Part shown: one piece after another, positions 31,963-41,728 of the stretch
Layout: each line of letters starts with the position of its first letter
How positions within the stretch are numbered: position 1 is the first letter of the stretch
Assembly: GCA_963575745.1 (NCBI GenBank)
Contig: CAUYUJ010008136.1
Location: 412,501-476,500, forward strand
From: Prorocentrum cordatum
Lineage: Eukaryota; Sar; Dinophyceae; Prorocentrales; Prorocentraceae
DNA: 64,000 bases
Direction: 5' to 3'
Translations under genes and position numbers: made by a program
The notes under the pieces: model-generated
What the model saw: the letters and a program-made list of their open reading frames with translations, nothing else
Databases searched by the model: none
Told to the model about the DNA's origin: nothing

Positions 31963-33926
31963 TGTGTGTTTGTGTGTGTGTGTGTTTGTGTGTATGTGTG
32001 TCGGTGTGGTTGTGTGTGTGGGTGTGTGTGTGTGCGTGCTTGCGTGTGTGCGTGAATGTGTGCGTGTGTGCGTGCATGTGCATGCGTGCGTGCGTGAATG
32101 TGTGTGTGTGCGTGTGTGTGCGCGTATGTGTGTGTGGTGTTGCTGCTGGTGTCGTTGCTGTTGGTGTTGTTGTAGTTGTTAATGGTACTGTTCTGTGGGC
32201 TCGCGTGCGCGTGTGCGCGCGCGTTGATATGTGCGCGCGGGCGCGAGCGCGCGCGCGCAAACAAGGGGGGGCTGCGAGATGGGTTTGCGTTGCCTGTCTG
32301 CCGCCAGGTGCACATGACCGCCTTCGGTGGCAACGCCTTCGGCGACAACGCAAGGGCCTGGACACTACCAACGGCGGCTTTTTTTACACTACCAACACAC
32401 ACGCGCAAGTGCCCTGAGTGGATGGGGGCCGAGAACGCTGTCACGCGGGAATGGACAGGAGGGCCCTTGGACGATCGACGTCGTGGGAGGGGGGAGGGGG
32501 GGGGCATGCGTGGCCCTGAGGGTCGTATAAGATCGGTGCAGCCGCCGAATTATACGACCCTGCACGCACGCCGCCCCCCCACCCCCTCCCCCCACGACGG
32601 CGCTCCCCGAGGCCTCGTGGACGTTCCCGAACCTGCGTTCGGCCCCCTCCGCGCGGGCGAGGGCGTGCATGTTCGGACGTGAAAAACCTAAAGATCCACG
32701 TTCGAACGCGCGTGGGACAATGGCTGTCATCGGGCGAACGCCCGAAGTCGGCTATTGGTCTACGTGCGTTCGTTGCGTGCGTTCGAATGAACTTTTCAAA
32801 TCCGACCATGCACTTCCCCACGCTCCGTGCGTTTCCCGTGTTTCCCGTGTTTCCCGTGTTTCCCGTGTTTCCCGTGTTTCCCGTGTTTCCCGTGTTTCCC
32901 GTGTTTCCCGTGTTTCCCGTGTTTCCCGTGTTTCCCGTGTTTCCCGTGTTTCCGTGTTTCCCGTGTTTCCCGTGTTTCCCGTGTTTCCCGTGTTTCCCGT
33001 GTTTCCCGTGTTTCCCGTGTTTCCCGTGTTTCGTGTGTGCGATAGTAAGAACACGTACATCCCGTGTTTCCCTTGTTTCCCGTGTTTCCCGTGTTTCCCG
33101 TGTTTCCCGTGTTTCCCGTGTTTCCAGTGTTTCCCGTGTTTCCCGTGTTTCCCGTGTTTCCCGTGTTTCCCGTGTTTCCCGTGTTTCCCGTGTTTCCCGT
33201 GTTTCATACGTTTCGTGCATTTCATGCATCGCGCGCGTTTCCGCTCCTGCGCGCGAGCCTGAAGTCATGCGAGTCCACCCCGCCGCAGCCTCCCCCGCCC
33301 CCCCTCCTCCCCGCCCGCCAACCCGCGCCGCCCCCCGCTCCCCGTCCCCCGTCCACAGCGCGCGCGGCGCACCAAGGCGCGACTTCGTCGCCCTCGTCAC
33401 GCCCCCCGCTCAGCCCTCCACTGCGCACTTCGAGACGTGGCGTGCGTGCGCGTGCGCGCGTGCATGTGCGGGCGCGCGTGCGCGTGTGCGTTCGCGTGTG
33501 CGCGCGCGTGGGTGTGCGTGCGTGCGTGTGTGCGCGCGTTCGTGTGAGTTCGCGAATGTGCGTTTGCGCGTGCGTGTGCGCGTATGTGCGTGCGCGTGCG
33601 TGTGCGCGCGTGCGTGCGTGCGTGCGTGCGTGAGTGTGCGCATGTGTGCGTGTTTGTATGTGCGTGTACGTGTGTGCGTGTGTATGTGCGCGCGTTCGTG
33701 TGTGTGCGTGCGCGCGTGCGTGTGTGCGCGTGTGCGTGCGTGTGTGTGCGTGTGCGTGTGTGTGTGCGTGTGTGTGCGCGCGTGCGTGTGTGTGCGTGCG
33801 CGCGTGCGCGTGCGCGTGCGCGCGTGCGCGTGTGTGCTCGCGTGAGCGTGTGTGCGTGTGCGCGTGCGTTTGCGTGCACGTGTGCGTGCGCGCGCGTGGG
33901 CCTACATGCATACCATTGTGGCACAC

Positions 33927-33968
<42 letters not shown>

Positions 33969-34389
33969 CCCGACATGAGCTCACGTGATCTCGAATGGTG
34001 CGACGGCCCCCGCGCCTCGAGGCCGCGGCCCTGAAGGCCGAACCCCACGCCCACCCCCCCTTGTTACCCCCCCCCCCCTCGCATAAGCACATGCGGGGCA
34101 GGAGGGCAGGTGATGCCGCCGAAGAAGAACAAGCCGAAGAAGGCTTCTGCAGGGTCGAGGGTCATCGGAGGGCGAACCGCCACCGTGCTTCCGCTCCGGG
34201 TGGCGCGACCCACGGACACGCGTTCACACGCGCACACACACGCACACACACACACACACTCACCCGCACACACACACACACACACGCACGCACACACACA
34301 CACACACGCACACACACACACACACACTTACGCACACACACACACACACGCGCACGCACGCGCACGCACACGCATACACTTGCACCCCC

Positions 34390-34451
<62 letters not shown>

Positions 34452-35626
34452 CACGCACACACACACACACACACGCACGCACGCACGCACACAGGCGGAC
34501 GCACGCAAACGAACACGCACGCACGCACACATGCACACACGCACACACGGACTTGCACGCGCGCACGGTGCATATGCACATCGATATACATATATGTGTT
34601 TATGTTGGCTTGTGCACGTGCCGTGCGCATGTTTCTGGAAGGTCGATCGCACCACGGAGGCGGCCAAAGAGAAACGCAAAGAGCATTACGACCACGAAAA
34701 CCAGTTGGCGAGAATGCGGTGCTCTGGGCACTCAAGGAGTACTGGGGTGTTGGGACGTACGCCTTTCACATTGTTTGTCCCCTATCCAGTTGTGATTTGG
34801 ATACTTTGTTTCCTGCCACCCTGGCGGGCGGCGGCCCGCCCTCGATCGGCGCAGGTACCACTTGGAGAAGGAGCGCCCAGACCTCCAGAAACAATTCAAA
34901 CAGTTGACCCGCGACGAGAAAAGGGACTGGCTTCGCAAGTGGCAAGACAAGGGTAGCCCTGGGCGTGATATCAAAGAGGGATGCCACAAGAGGAGTGAGG
35001 AGGGACCAAGGAGCCCCAGGGGATCCTCCAGAACCACCGCCGCCTCCCCAGGCAACTTCGACTGGGTGGAGTCCACTAAAACGGAGAAGAGGTACCGCCG
35101 CCACGATGATGAAACGCGTGGCAAGTGGTTCACCAGAGACGGCCTTCTGCTTCTCTTCGGGTTTCAGGCCGCGGCCCCCGACTGCGACATGAGCAAGAGG
35201 ATACACTTATTTTAACTTTCGTTTGGGGGGGGGGTACGTTCTGGAACTCCTATTCTCGCCATCTCGACCCCCTCTCCCACTCCCAGTCGCACCCCCCCAA
35301 TGCTCTTCTGCATTCCACTCTGCTCTGGTGCGCGCTGCTGTGCCCAGATGTGTTCTACCACAGGCTGCCTCACTGTTTGATGCCAACGGCTGTGTGTGCT
35401 CGAGGGGCCGAAGGATGATCCACTGTAGCGGGCCGCCGCGTCGAGACGACTCGTTCGAATCAAAACCCCGACTCGGGCATTGCTGCCGGGGCTCTCCTGC
35501 GCACGGAGGCGCAGATCCATACGTGCAAAAAGATGAAGGGCCGCACGAAGGAGGGGCAGGGTACCGATATGACGGTGACGATGACGGCGGTAATGATGAT
35601 GAGGATTATGATGAGGGTGATGATGC

Positions 35627-35657
<31 letters not shown>

Positions 35658-38176
35658 GGTGATGATGATGATGATGATGATGCTGATGATGATGATGGTG
35701 GTAGTGGTGGTGGCGGCGACGATGGGAACGATGAGGCCGACGACGGCTATTGTAAAACAACGTCGGGGCAGATCGACCCTGAGCACGGTGACGAGGTCTA
35801 CCTGCGCCGCGAGGATGAGCATATCGATCTCAAGGCCAGCATGGGGTTTGTGCTCTACTCGTCGTTACCGTCCTTGATGCCCCCTTGCTCGTTCTCATCC
35901 TCTCCTCATCGGTTCCTCTTCCTGACCCCTCCTCCAGGGAGAGAGCAAGAGCGCTGCGGTCGCCCCCGCAGGGCCGCGACCAAGAGTTGGCCACGACCAT
36001 GGGCACGGACAAGCATATCTTCCCGAAGCATACTGACGTGAAGGCATCTGCTTTCTTCGAGTGGTCAGGGGATGCAGCCGATGAAGGATGGAGTGATGGA
36101 GGGATGGAGGAGAGACAGCTGATTCAACTTGTTCGATGGAGGAGCAGGGCAGGCGGCGAGGGTGAGGGGGTTTGATCCGACCAGCTTACATCTTCGAGCG
36201 AGCTGTTCCGTCCCACTCCCTCCTCCTCACCCTCGGCTCCTCGATCGAAGTCGGTAGCAGGTGAAGATGCGACATGCAAGATGAAGCGCGTCGGCAAAAC
36301 ATAGCGGCTATGAGGCCGAGAGCTCGGACTCGGAGTATTCTTCGTACTCCAGCTACGACGCCTCTGAGGACCGTTGTGCTGCAGACGTTTCGTTCGGCCG
36401 AACGATCAGCGGCATCCATGCCGGTGTATACTCCATACATGCGCATATTCACATTCACACGCATAGTTACATGTACAACCACACCCTGTACACCTACAGC
36501 TATGTACATTGTGTGTACACCCATATATACATATGTGTGCATGTGCGTTTGTGTGAATTGTTTGCCCTTGCATATATATATATATGTATATGTATGGATA
36601 GAAATGTATAAATGTGTGTATAAACATGCACGTATACACATATATATATATATATATATGTATGAGCAAATATATGTATGCGCGTGTGGTTGCACCCACG
36701 TGTCTACATTTACGTGTGCATACATGTATACATGTATGGATGTGTTCACGTGTATACATGTGAGCGCGTGTACGCGCATATGGGCACATGCTTGTACAGA
36801 AAATACACATGAAGTTGTGCGTGTATGTACCCATGTAGATATGCATGTGTATACATGTATGTGTATGCATTTACATGTATGTGTGGGTGTGTGTATGTGC
36901 ATGTATATATATATGTGTATATATAGATATATATATGTGTCATGCGCACGTGTACATCTGCAGGGTTGTGTATGCAAATGTGTATGTTTGTAGCATGCAT
37001 GTGTATATGTATACTTACATGTATACATACATGTATGCAGCCTGGCGCTCCGAACTTCACTCCCGAGGCCGACCCTGCGCCGCCCCATTGTGGTGATCGA
37101 CGCCCACCCCGAGGGCCCTCCGATCGACTGCCACCCATCCCTCCCCTGCGCAAGGCCTCGACATCCACGTCCATGTCCTCCTCCATCCCCATCCCATTCG
37201 CCCATCGACGTAATCGAACCTTGCACCGACCAGCCCCGCCCCGAATCCCGAGAGGACGGAGCGCAGCCATCAGGCATGGGGTCGGGGTCTTCCATGGCGG
37301 CCATGAAGCTCGGGGAACTAGTCAACGTGATGACAATCCTGCAGGGCTGGAAGGCCTATTGTGAAGAGAAGGGTACACATCGAGTAGTGGTGATCGTCGG
37401 TCGAACTCGCAAGCGGAGAATGTCATATACTCGCGGTGACCTGTCGGCCAAATCGGGCACGTGCATGAGTAAGCGCACTGGGTATATAAGTCTGAAAGGA
37501 GGATGGTCGAGGAGGAGGACGAGAGGGAGGGAAGAGGAAGCACGGGGGGAGGAGGGGAAGAAATATGAAGAGTGCAATGCGACTAGAGCAAGAGTCGAAT
37601 AAGTCATACCTTCCTGGCTCCCCTTGGCTGCCCCCGTGGACCAAGTAAACGTATAGATGCTTGTGGTTTGCGGTGCCTGTGTACCTCTATGGCCTTTCCG
37701 TGCTAGGGTGCCAAGCCTGTTTGGGGCAGGCGATTTGCCTGTCGTTGTTTTTGTTCCTGAGCAGGCTTCGGACGAGCCGTGGATCAAGCACTGGGACGGC
37801 CCCTTGAAGGAGACGATCCTGGCGCTCCATGGCGCCGAGAAGGCCTTGAAAGCGATCATCCAGGGGGGGTCAGCCCACGCTTCGACAACGACGAAGGGAG
37901 GGGGGGAATGAGGGGGAGGAGGAGGGATGGAGTGAGAGAGGGAAGTGAGGGAGTGCGATGGAGTGAGGATGGGAGTGAAGAGAGGGACGTGGGGGAGAGA
38001 GGGAGTGAGCGTAGAGGAGTGGGCGATTGGTTGTTCCAAAGCTCGCGCGCTCAGTCAGGTCGACCACGAGCCTCGAGGAGATCGCGGTGGTCATCGAGAA
38101 CGGTAAGAGGCTTTACGCGAGCCTTCTACCGATCCAGCAGTCCGTGCAGGCTGCGCGGGACTCGCTGGCCAAGTAG
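26659..38176 (+). CDS. Large multi-exon gene of unknown function with microsatellite-filled introns
   Basis: No domain is recognised. Short, unbiased coding islands are bounded by AG acceptors and plausible donors, and their reading phases fit when joined. Candidate exons are 26659-26799, 27188-27277 (weak), 27721-27818 (ends uncertain), 28018-28500 (ends uncertain), 28696-29283, 29522-29632, 29981-30059, 30424-30542, 32308-32350, 34110-34160, 34642-34718, 34855-34952, 35052-35137, 35772-35834, 35972-36037, 36315-36386, about 37041-37092, 37267-37372 (donor uncertain), 37765-37868 and 38059-38176 with stop TAG. Donors are mostly GT; 32351 and 35835 would be GC, and 29633 and 35138 GA, as known in dinoflagellates. 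The first exon is not identified. It might instead be two genes, since the 29522 exon also runs into a stop at 29644. Introns contain most of the repeat arrays of this region. Confidence 0.45.
26820..27180. other. Intronic GAT/GGT-rich sequence
   Basis: A loose GATGATG/GGTGAT-rich stretch between two candidate exons, with no coding island. Antisense His/Ser/Ile-rich frames are by-products. Confidence 0.5.
27298..27505. repeat. GGA tract with an internal ~106-bp duplication
   Basis: Two copies of a GATCAGaAGGCGGrGGACGAGC segment (about 27338 and 27444), each followed by GGA repeats, show that the array grew by a 106-bp duplication as well as by slippage. The tract is purine-only on the + strand. 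Confidence 0.8.
28018..28500 (+). CDS. Candidate exon: Lys/Ala/Pro-rich segment
   Basis: Reads [20 protein letters not shown], then [16 protein letters not shown], then a short KHG repeat (about 28240-28275) and Ala/Pro/Lys-rich sequence with TPKK and TPPK motifs, resembling a disordered histone-tail-like linker. The 5' acceptor could be any of several AGs at 28017-28070. Possible donors are AG|GTGACC at about 28391 or a site near 28490. Confidence 0.5.
28696..29283 (+). CDS. Candidate exon: acidic repeat plus folded segment
   Basis: The first half is a degenerate [10 protein letters not shown] / [10 protein letters not shown] repeat (about 28770-29040), very acidic and Ala-rich. The second half is unbiased and looks folded: [20 protein letters not shown], then [19 protein letters not shown] and [16 protein letters not shown]. 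The donor is GAG|GTGCCT at 29284. The next island (29522) starts after CCCTCCCGTCCCAG in the same phase with [16 protein letters not shown], so the join is convincing. Confidence 0.6.
30900..31000. repeat. Alternating TA/CA/TG tract
   Basis: ACACATTTATATATGTGTG-type sequence with TATATATATATA at 30961-30972, at the left edge of the GAT array within a candidate intron. Confidence 0.75.
31010..31510. repeat. GAT/GATGGT trinucleotide array, about 500 bp
   Basis: GAT units mixed with GGT and GCT continue for about 500 bases. One frame codes a long Asp-rich peptide, another Met-rich, and the reverse strand Ile/Thr-rich. I treat it as intronic microsatellite. It lies between candidate exons at 30424-30542 and 32308-32350. 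A second, smaller GAT array lies at 35565-35705. Confidence 0.85.
31857..32265. repeat. TG microsatellite with TGCG variants
   Basis: A pure TG run at about 31910-31960 is flanked by TGTT and TGCG variants up to 32265. Val/Cys periodic frames on + and Thr/His periodic frames on - are by-products. Z-DNA-prone. Confidence 0.85.
32831..33205. repeat. CCCGTGTTT minisatellite, about 38 copies of 9 bp
   Basis: Nine-base units CCCGTGTTT run from 32831 to about 33030 (about 22 copies, one shortened near 32950), are interrupted by about 30 unrelated bases (33031-33060), and continue for about 16 copies to 33205 with one CCAGTGTTT variant. All six frames stay open, giving Val-Phe-Pro, Cys-Phe-Pro, Ser-Arg-Val and antisense Gly-Lys-His or Arg-Glu-Thr periodic peptides. 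It lies in a candidate intron. Confidence 0.95.
33430..33968. repeat. TGCG/TG alternating tract ending in an AT run
   Basis: About 470 bases of TGCG, TGTG and CGCG are followed by an AT run at about 33931-33967. The sequence is almost strictly alternating purine-pyrimidine. It lies in the same candidate intron as the CCCGTGTTT array. Confidence 0.85.
34215..34600. repeat. CA microsatellite with CACG variants
   Basis: The strand-inverse counterpart of the TG/TGCG tracts: CACACA with CGCACG variants. It follows the candidate exon at 34110-34160 within 60 bases and precedes the exon at 34642. Confidence 0.85.
34642..35137 (+). CDS. Three phase-consistent exons of the large gene
   Basis: Exon 34642-34718 ([20 protein letters not shown]...) ends two bases into a codon before GTGCTC. 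Exon 34855-34952 begins after GATCGGCGCAG with the one base needed and reads [17 protein letters not shown], then [13 protein letters not shown]. It ends one base into a codon before GTAGCC. Exon 35052-35137 begins after GCCTCCCCAG with two bases and reads [20 protein letters not shown]. All joins restore the frame. The product is highly charged and helical, without a recognised family. Confidence 0.6.
36420..37036. repeat. Alternating TA/TG/CA tract
   Basis: About 600 bases of TATATG, GTATAC and CATGTA words, including AT runs near 36574-36590, 36641-36660 and 36904-36936. It lies between candidate exons at 36315-36386 and about 37041. Confidence 0.8.
37765..38176 (+). CDS. Last two exons of the large gene
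   Basis: Exon 37765-37868 follows TTTTTGTTCCTGAGCAG and reads [20 protein letters not shown], then [13 protein letters not shown]. It ends two bases into a codon before GTCAGC. Exon 38059-38176 starts after TCAGTCAG with the missing base and reads [20 protein letters not shown], then [18 protein letters not shown], with TAG at 38174-38176. The helical C-terminus and frame restoration support this as a real gene end. The intron 37869-38058 is G/A-rich. Confidence 0.6.
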
Positions 38177-38424
38177 GCTCCCGAAAGCCATCCATATCTT
38201 GAGCTGGGGCGCAGAGCCAGCACTGTAAGGACAGTGCTTCCATGTTTCAGTCGGGGTTGGGGTGACACCGAAAATCGATTGGTTCCCTGTTTGGTTTCAG
38301 GTCCAAAGTTTCCAGTGAAGAGTTTCGTTTCAAGAGTTTCGTGATTAGAAGATGCTCTGCGCTCTGGCCACGCGGATCTGCCTCGGGCAGACTTTTTTTT
38401 GCATTGCTTTCCCCGTTCTCTGCC

Positions 38425-38442
38425 TTCTTCCCCAGACCCGAC
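38425..38442 (+). promoter_or_regulatory. Candidate trans-splicing acceptor
   Basis: A pyrimidine-rich tract ending TTCTTCCCCAG at 38435 is followed by ACCCGAC and the ATG at 38443. In dinoflagellates the spliced leader is joined to such an AG just upstream of the start codon. The gene begins about 265 bases after the stop of the previous gene on the same strand, fitting a tandem one-directional array. Confidence 0.5.
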
Positions 38443-41186
38443 ATGGCAACGCCGTGGCCCTCTGGAGATGATCACGGTAAGGGCTGTCGATCTTGTTTGT
38501 CATGATTTTGTATATCGCATTCCCTATCCTTGTCTCTCTCACGCTCTCTGTCTCGCAGTGCAACGTACGGCTGGGCGGACAGCCGAGGAGACCGAGAGCC
38601 TGCGGCGAGCGCAGATAAATGATTGCGTCGAATCACTTCGCTTTCCGTTGTACCCTCGCGCGTCCACGCGGATCCCAGAGCCCGAGGTTCTTGCAAGGCA
38701 CGTTTCTGTTGATGGATCTGCTCCCGTCTTTGAGCCCTCCCGTCAATTCTTTGACCCTTGCATCGCTGGTCCAGGCATGTTGCTCTCGCGGGTGATCCTG
38801 AGTCGACGTTTATCGTGTGAGATATGTTGCACGTTCGGTCCAAGGCCAACTCGCGAGCAGCGTGAGACCGTTCCCGACCCCATCCACCCTACTCACATCC
38901 ATCTGTTGCTCTCTCCCATGGCTGCCCGAGCTGCTGCCGAAGAACTCTTCGTCGAGGAGGGTTCGGGTGTCGACATTCCGACGGAGTCGTTGGGGCGTCG
39001 TGCTGAAGGCCACCGTCAGGCCCGTGATGACGGAGGCGCTGGACTGAGAAAGTACTTGCTTTCGAACTACAAGGGTGGGTTCATGACTGCTAAGGACGTC
39101 TGCAGCATAGCGTTCTTTGCGACGCAGGCTGGAGCTCGCGGGGTTGGGGATTTAGCCATGAGTCCAGAGAATCGGCACCATGCGGACCACCTCAGATCAG
39201 CGCTGCAGCTGGATAGTAAGGACGAGGGCCGGATCAAATGCAACCCTTTTTATCCCTCCCACCCTCTTTCCACCCCTTGTTCCTCTCGAGCCCGACCCCC
39301 GCCACTGTCCCATCACCTCCCCAACCTTTGAGCATAAAAAGGGTTGGATTTCTTGGCCACAGGAATTTTACACTGTCCAGATCCCCATGTGGGACTCTGA
39401 AGGTGAGCGGCGGGTGTGGCGCCCGTTTCCGTTCAGCTTGCCACGCGAGTCCTTTGGTGTAGAGTTCGAGAAGAGCCCGAATGACTTCGACGTCACGCAG
39501 GCTCCCGTGCGGGACGCATCAGAACAAAAAACTTACGTGGCTTTGAGTGGTTTCTGGCCATGGGTCCCTTGGAAAAGCACGTGGAAAAACACGTGGGGTC
39601 CCAGGCGTGTGTCCTAGGAGGTCTCAGGTGCCACTGAAGAAGTTTTAATCTGATGTGTTCCGCACCAGATGGACGAATGCGATTTGCCAAGCACCTACGC
39701 AGATCATCCCGTGACGCTCGAGCATGGGCAGAAGAGCTTTCCGATTGGTTATTTTTCGGACGGTGTCCCACACACCAAGCATGACTCCTTCATAGCACAC
39801 TACTGGAGCAATCCAGTTACTGCACGTAGATATCTTATTTGCGCTGTGCGCAAGAAAGACTTGTGTGAATGCGGCTGTAAAGGCTGGTGCACGTTCACAT
39901 GTATTTTACGTGTCATAGTGTGGAGCATGAACGCGTTAGCGCGTGGACGCCATCCTGAGTACGACCACAACGGAGAGCCATTCAAAAACGAGCTCAGATG
40001 GGCTCGCCGTGGGTTTTTGATTGCACAGGGCACCTGCGGTGCCCTGTGCGAATACAGGGCCGATCTTTTAGAAATGTGTTCGCTTCTAGGCTTTAAGCGG
40101 TGGCAGAACCCAACCACGCCATGCTTGTGCTGCCGCACCACCAGGGACGACATGTTCAACTGGCCTTTAACCATGAACCGATGCAGGTGGGAGCCGAGAG
40201 ATCAGGCCGACTACACCAGAAGCGTGCTCGAATCCTTGACACAGAGGATGGTGGCCAATCGTGATCAGATGCGACGTTTGGTTGCCAAGATGGATCACGA
40301 TCAGGCCGCTGGTGGGTTTGCGCTTCAAGAGCATTTCCCAGAACTCAACCTGAAGAAAGGCCATCGTCTCGTAGAGACTGATGCCGTTCAAGATATCGAT
40401 GCTCTTATGGAGCTCGACACGCCCGTGCTGTTAACGTTTTTTGATTCGAAATCCGATGTTGGCATAAATCTCGTTTGCCCGCTGTTTCGAATAGTAGGTT
40501 TCGGTGTAGAATGTATCCATTTAGATGGCATGCATATCTTAGATCTGGGCGTCGCCCAATACGTGGTTGGCATGGTACTATATTTGCTCGTAGTGAACAA
40601 CTTTGCACAATCTGCACGGACAGTGAAAGATGACCGTGAAGCCGCCAACATGCGGCATCTGCGCCGCAGACTCAAGATGTTTTATAAGATGCGGGTGGTT
40701 CACAAGAAAGGCCTGTCGCGCATCCAACACCTCACGTGGAAACAGATAGATGGAGACGTGCCTCGGTTGAAGGCCAAGGCGGCGCAAACGCGCCTGCTCG
40801 TACCACTGCTCCCAACACTGTGCACAGAATATAAGTCTTTCCTCGGGGAGAAAGGCCACCTGCTGCATTTAGCGTGCGATGCGCTCTCCGAGGTGTATAA
40901 TATCATGCAGCGGCATCGTAACAGGAAGTTGTCTAGTGCTACACACAACAGCCTTTGTAAAAAAACCTTGCAATTTCTCAGGTGCTGGCAGGATTTTGGT
41001 GGTCACGAAGTGTACAAGTTTCACGGGTTCTTTGAACTCATCCGTCGGGCTAAAGTCCACGGAAACCCGGTTCGATACTGGGCTTATCCTGACGAGCAGG
41101 AGAACAGGTGCATGGGCACCGTTGCAAAAGCTTTGCACCACGGAGCGACGTTCTACACGTCTTTTCTTGAACGCGTTCTCATGTAG
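38443..41186 (+). CDS. Spliced gene for a dinoflagellate-type transposase-like protein
   Basis: Exon 1 is 38443-38476 (MATPWPSGDDH). A canonical intron 38477-38559 (GTAAGG ... CTCTGTCTCGCAG) joins in phase to VQRTAGRTAEETESLRRAQI. This frame continues to about 39215, possibly with another intron inside. Next exons are about 39363-39606 (EFYTVQIPMWDSEGERRVW) and 39669-41186, which begins after CCGCACCAG. The 505-residue last exon has a cysteine cluster (LCECGCKGWC), PCLCCRTTRDD, a central DGMHILDLG segment and a C-terminal DEQENRCMG. From memory this layout resembles a family highly expanded in dinoflagellates and loosely reminiscent of TNP2-type transposases; that assignment is weak. The last exon is intact. 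The donor joining the second and third parts is uncertain; a GA donor would fit. Confidence 0.6.
38477..38559 (+). other. Canonical GT-AG intron
   Basis: The donor is CACG|GTAAGG and the acceptor is TGTCTCGCAG after a CT-rich tract. The 83-base intron restores the frame exactly, one base plus two bases giving a Val codon. It is short, unlike the repeat-filled introns of the upstream gene. Confidence 0.7.
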
Positions 41187-41660
41187 GCAACAGCGTCATT
41201 CAGAACCATACACATCATATGTACTACGCATCTACACATGTGGGTATGTTGACGCAAACGTAAGTCAGCAAACTTATATTTATACATGTACGATGTATAT
41301 AATATAGCCTGTATAAGTGTGTCAGCGTATATAGTGATGATCCATGTTTTATCATGATGTGAATTGATTATGTGTTAAAACGCATGTATGGACACATTGT
41401 GCAAATATTCTATATGACGCTGAGCCGTGCATGTGCTTCGCAATCAATTGTCTGGTGCCCTTGTGCATGTTTGTGCCGCTGACATGTGTGCCACCTCGTC
41501 CACCCAGCGAGTCGCGCGATGTCAGGAGGAGGAAAGTGGAAGGACTCCTCCTCGTCCTCGTCCTTTCCTTTTTCCTCGAACCCCCGTCGTCTTCGTTGTC
41601 GTCCTCCTCCTCCCCCTCCTCGTCGACTCTCGTCGTCGTCGTCTTCGCCGCTCCTCCTCC
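41187..41660. other. No gene recognised; AT-leaning flank
   Basis: Downstream of the transposase-like gene the DNA is AT-leaning with ACATGT/TATATA words to about 41450, then mixed. No terminal inverted repeat was recognised here. Confidence 0.4.
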
Positions 41661-41687
41661 TCCTCCTCCTCCTCCTCCTCCTCCTCC

Positions 41688-41722
<35 letters not shown>

Positions 41723-41728
41723 CTCCTG
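41655..41728. repeat. CTC microsatellite at the LINE truncation point
   Basis: About 70 bases of CTC/CTT units end exactly where the reverse-transcriptase reading begins (GGGATTATCCAGAGAG). By-product frames give Pro, Ser or Leu runs. Confidence 0.9.

Noticed and set aside
32679-33845. 388-codon Val-Phe-Pro/Cys-Arg frame
   Set aside because: It is the 9-bp minisatellite read through into TG/TGCG repeats; all frames are equally open.
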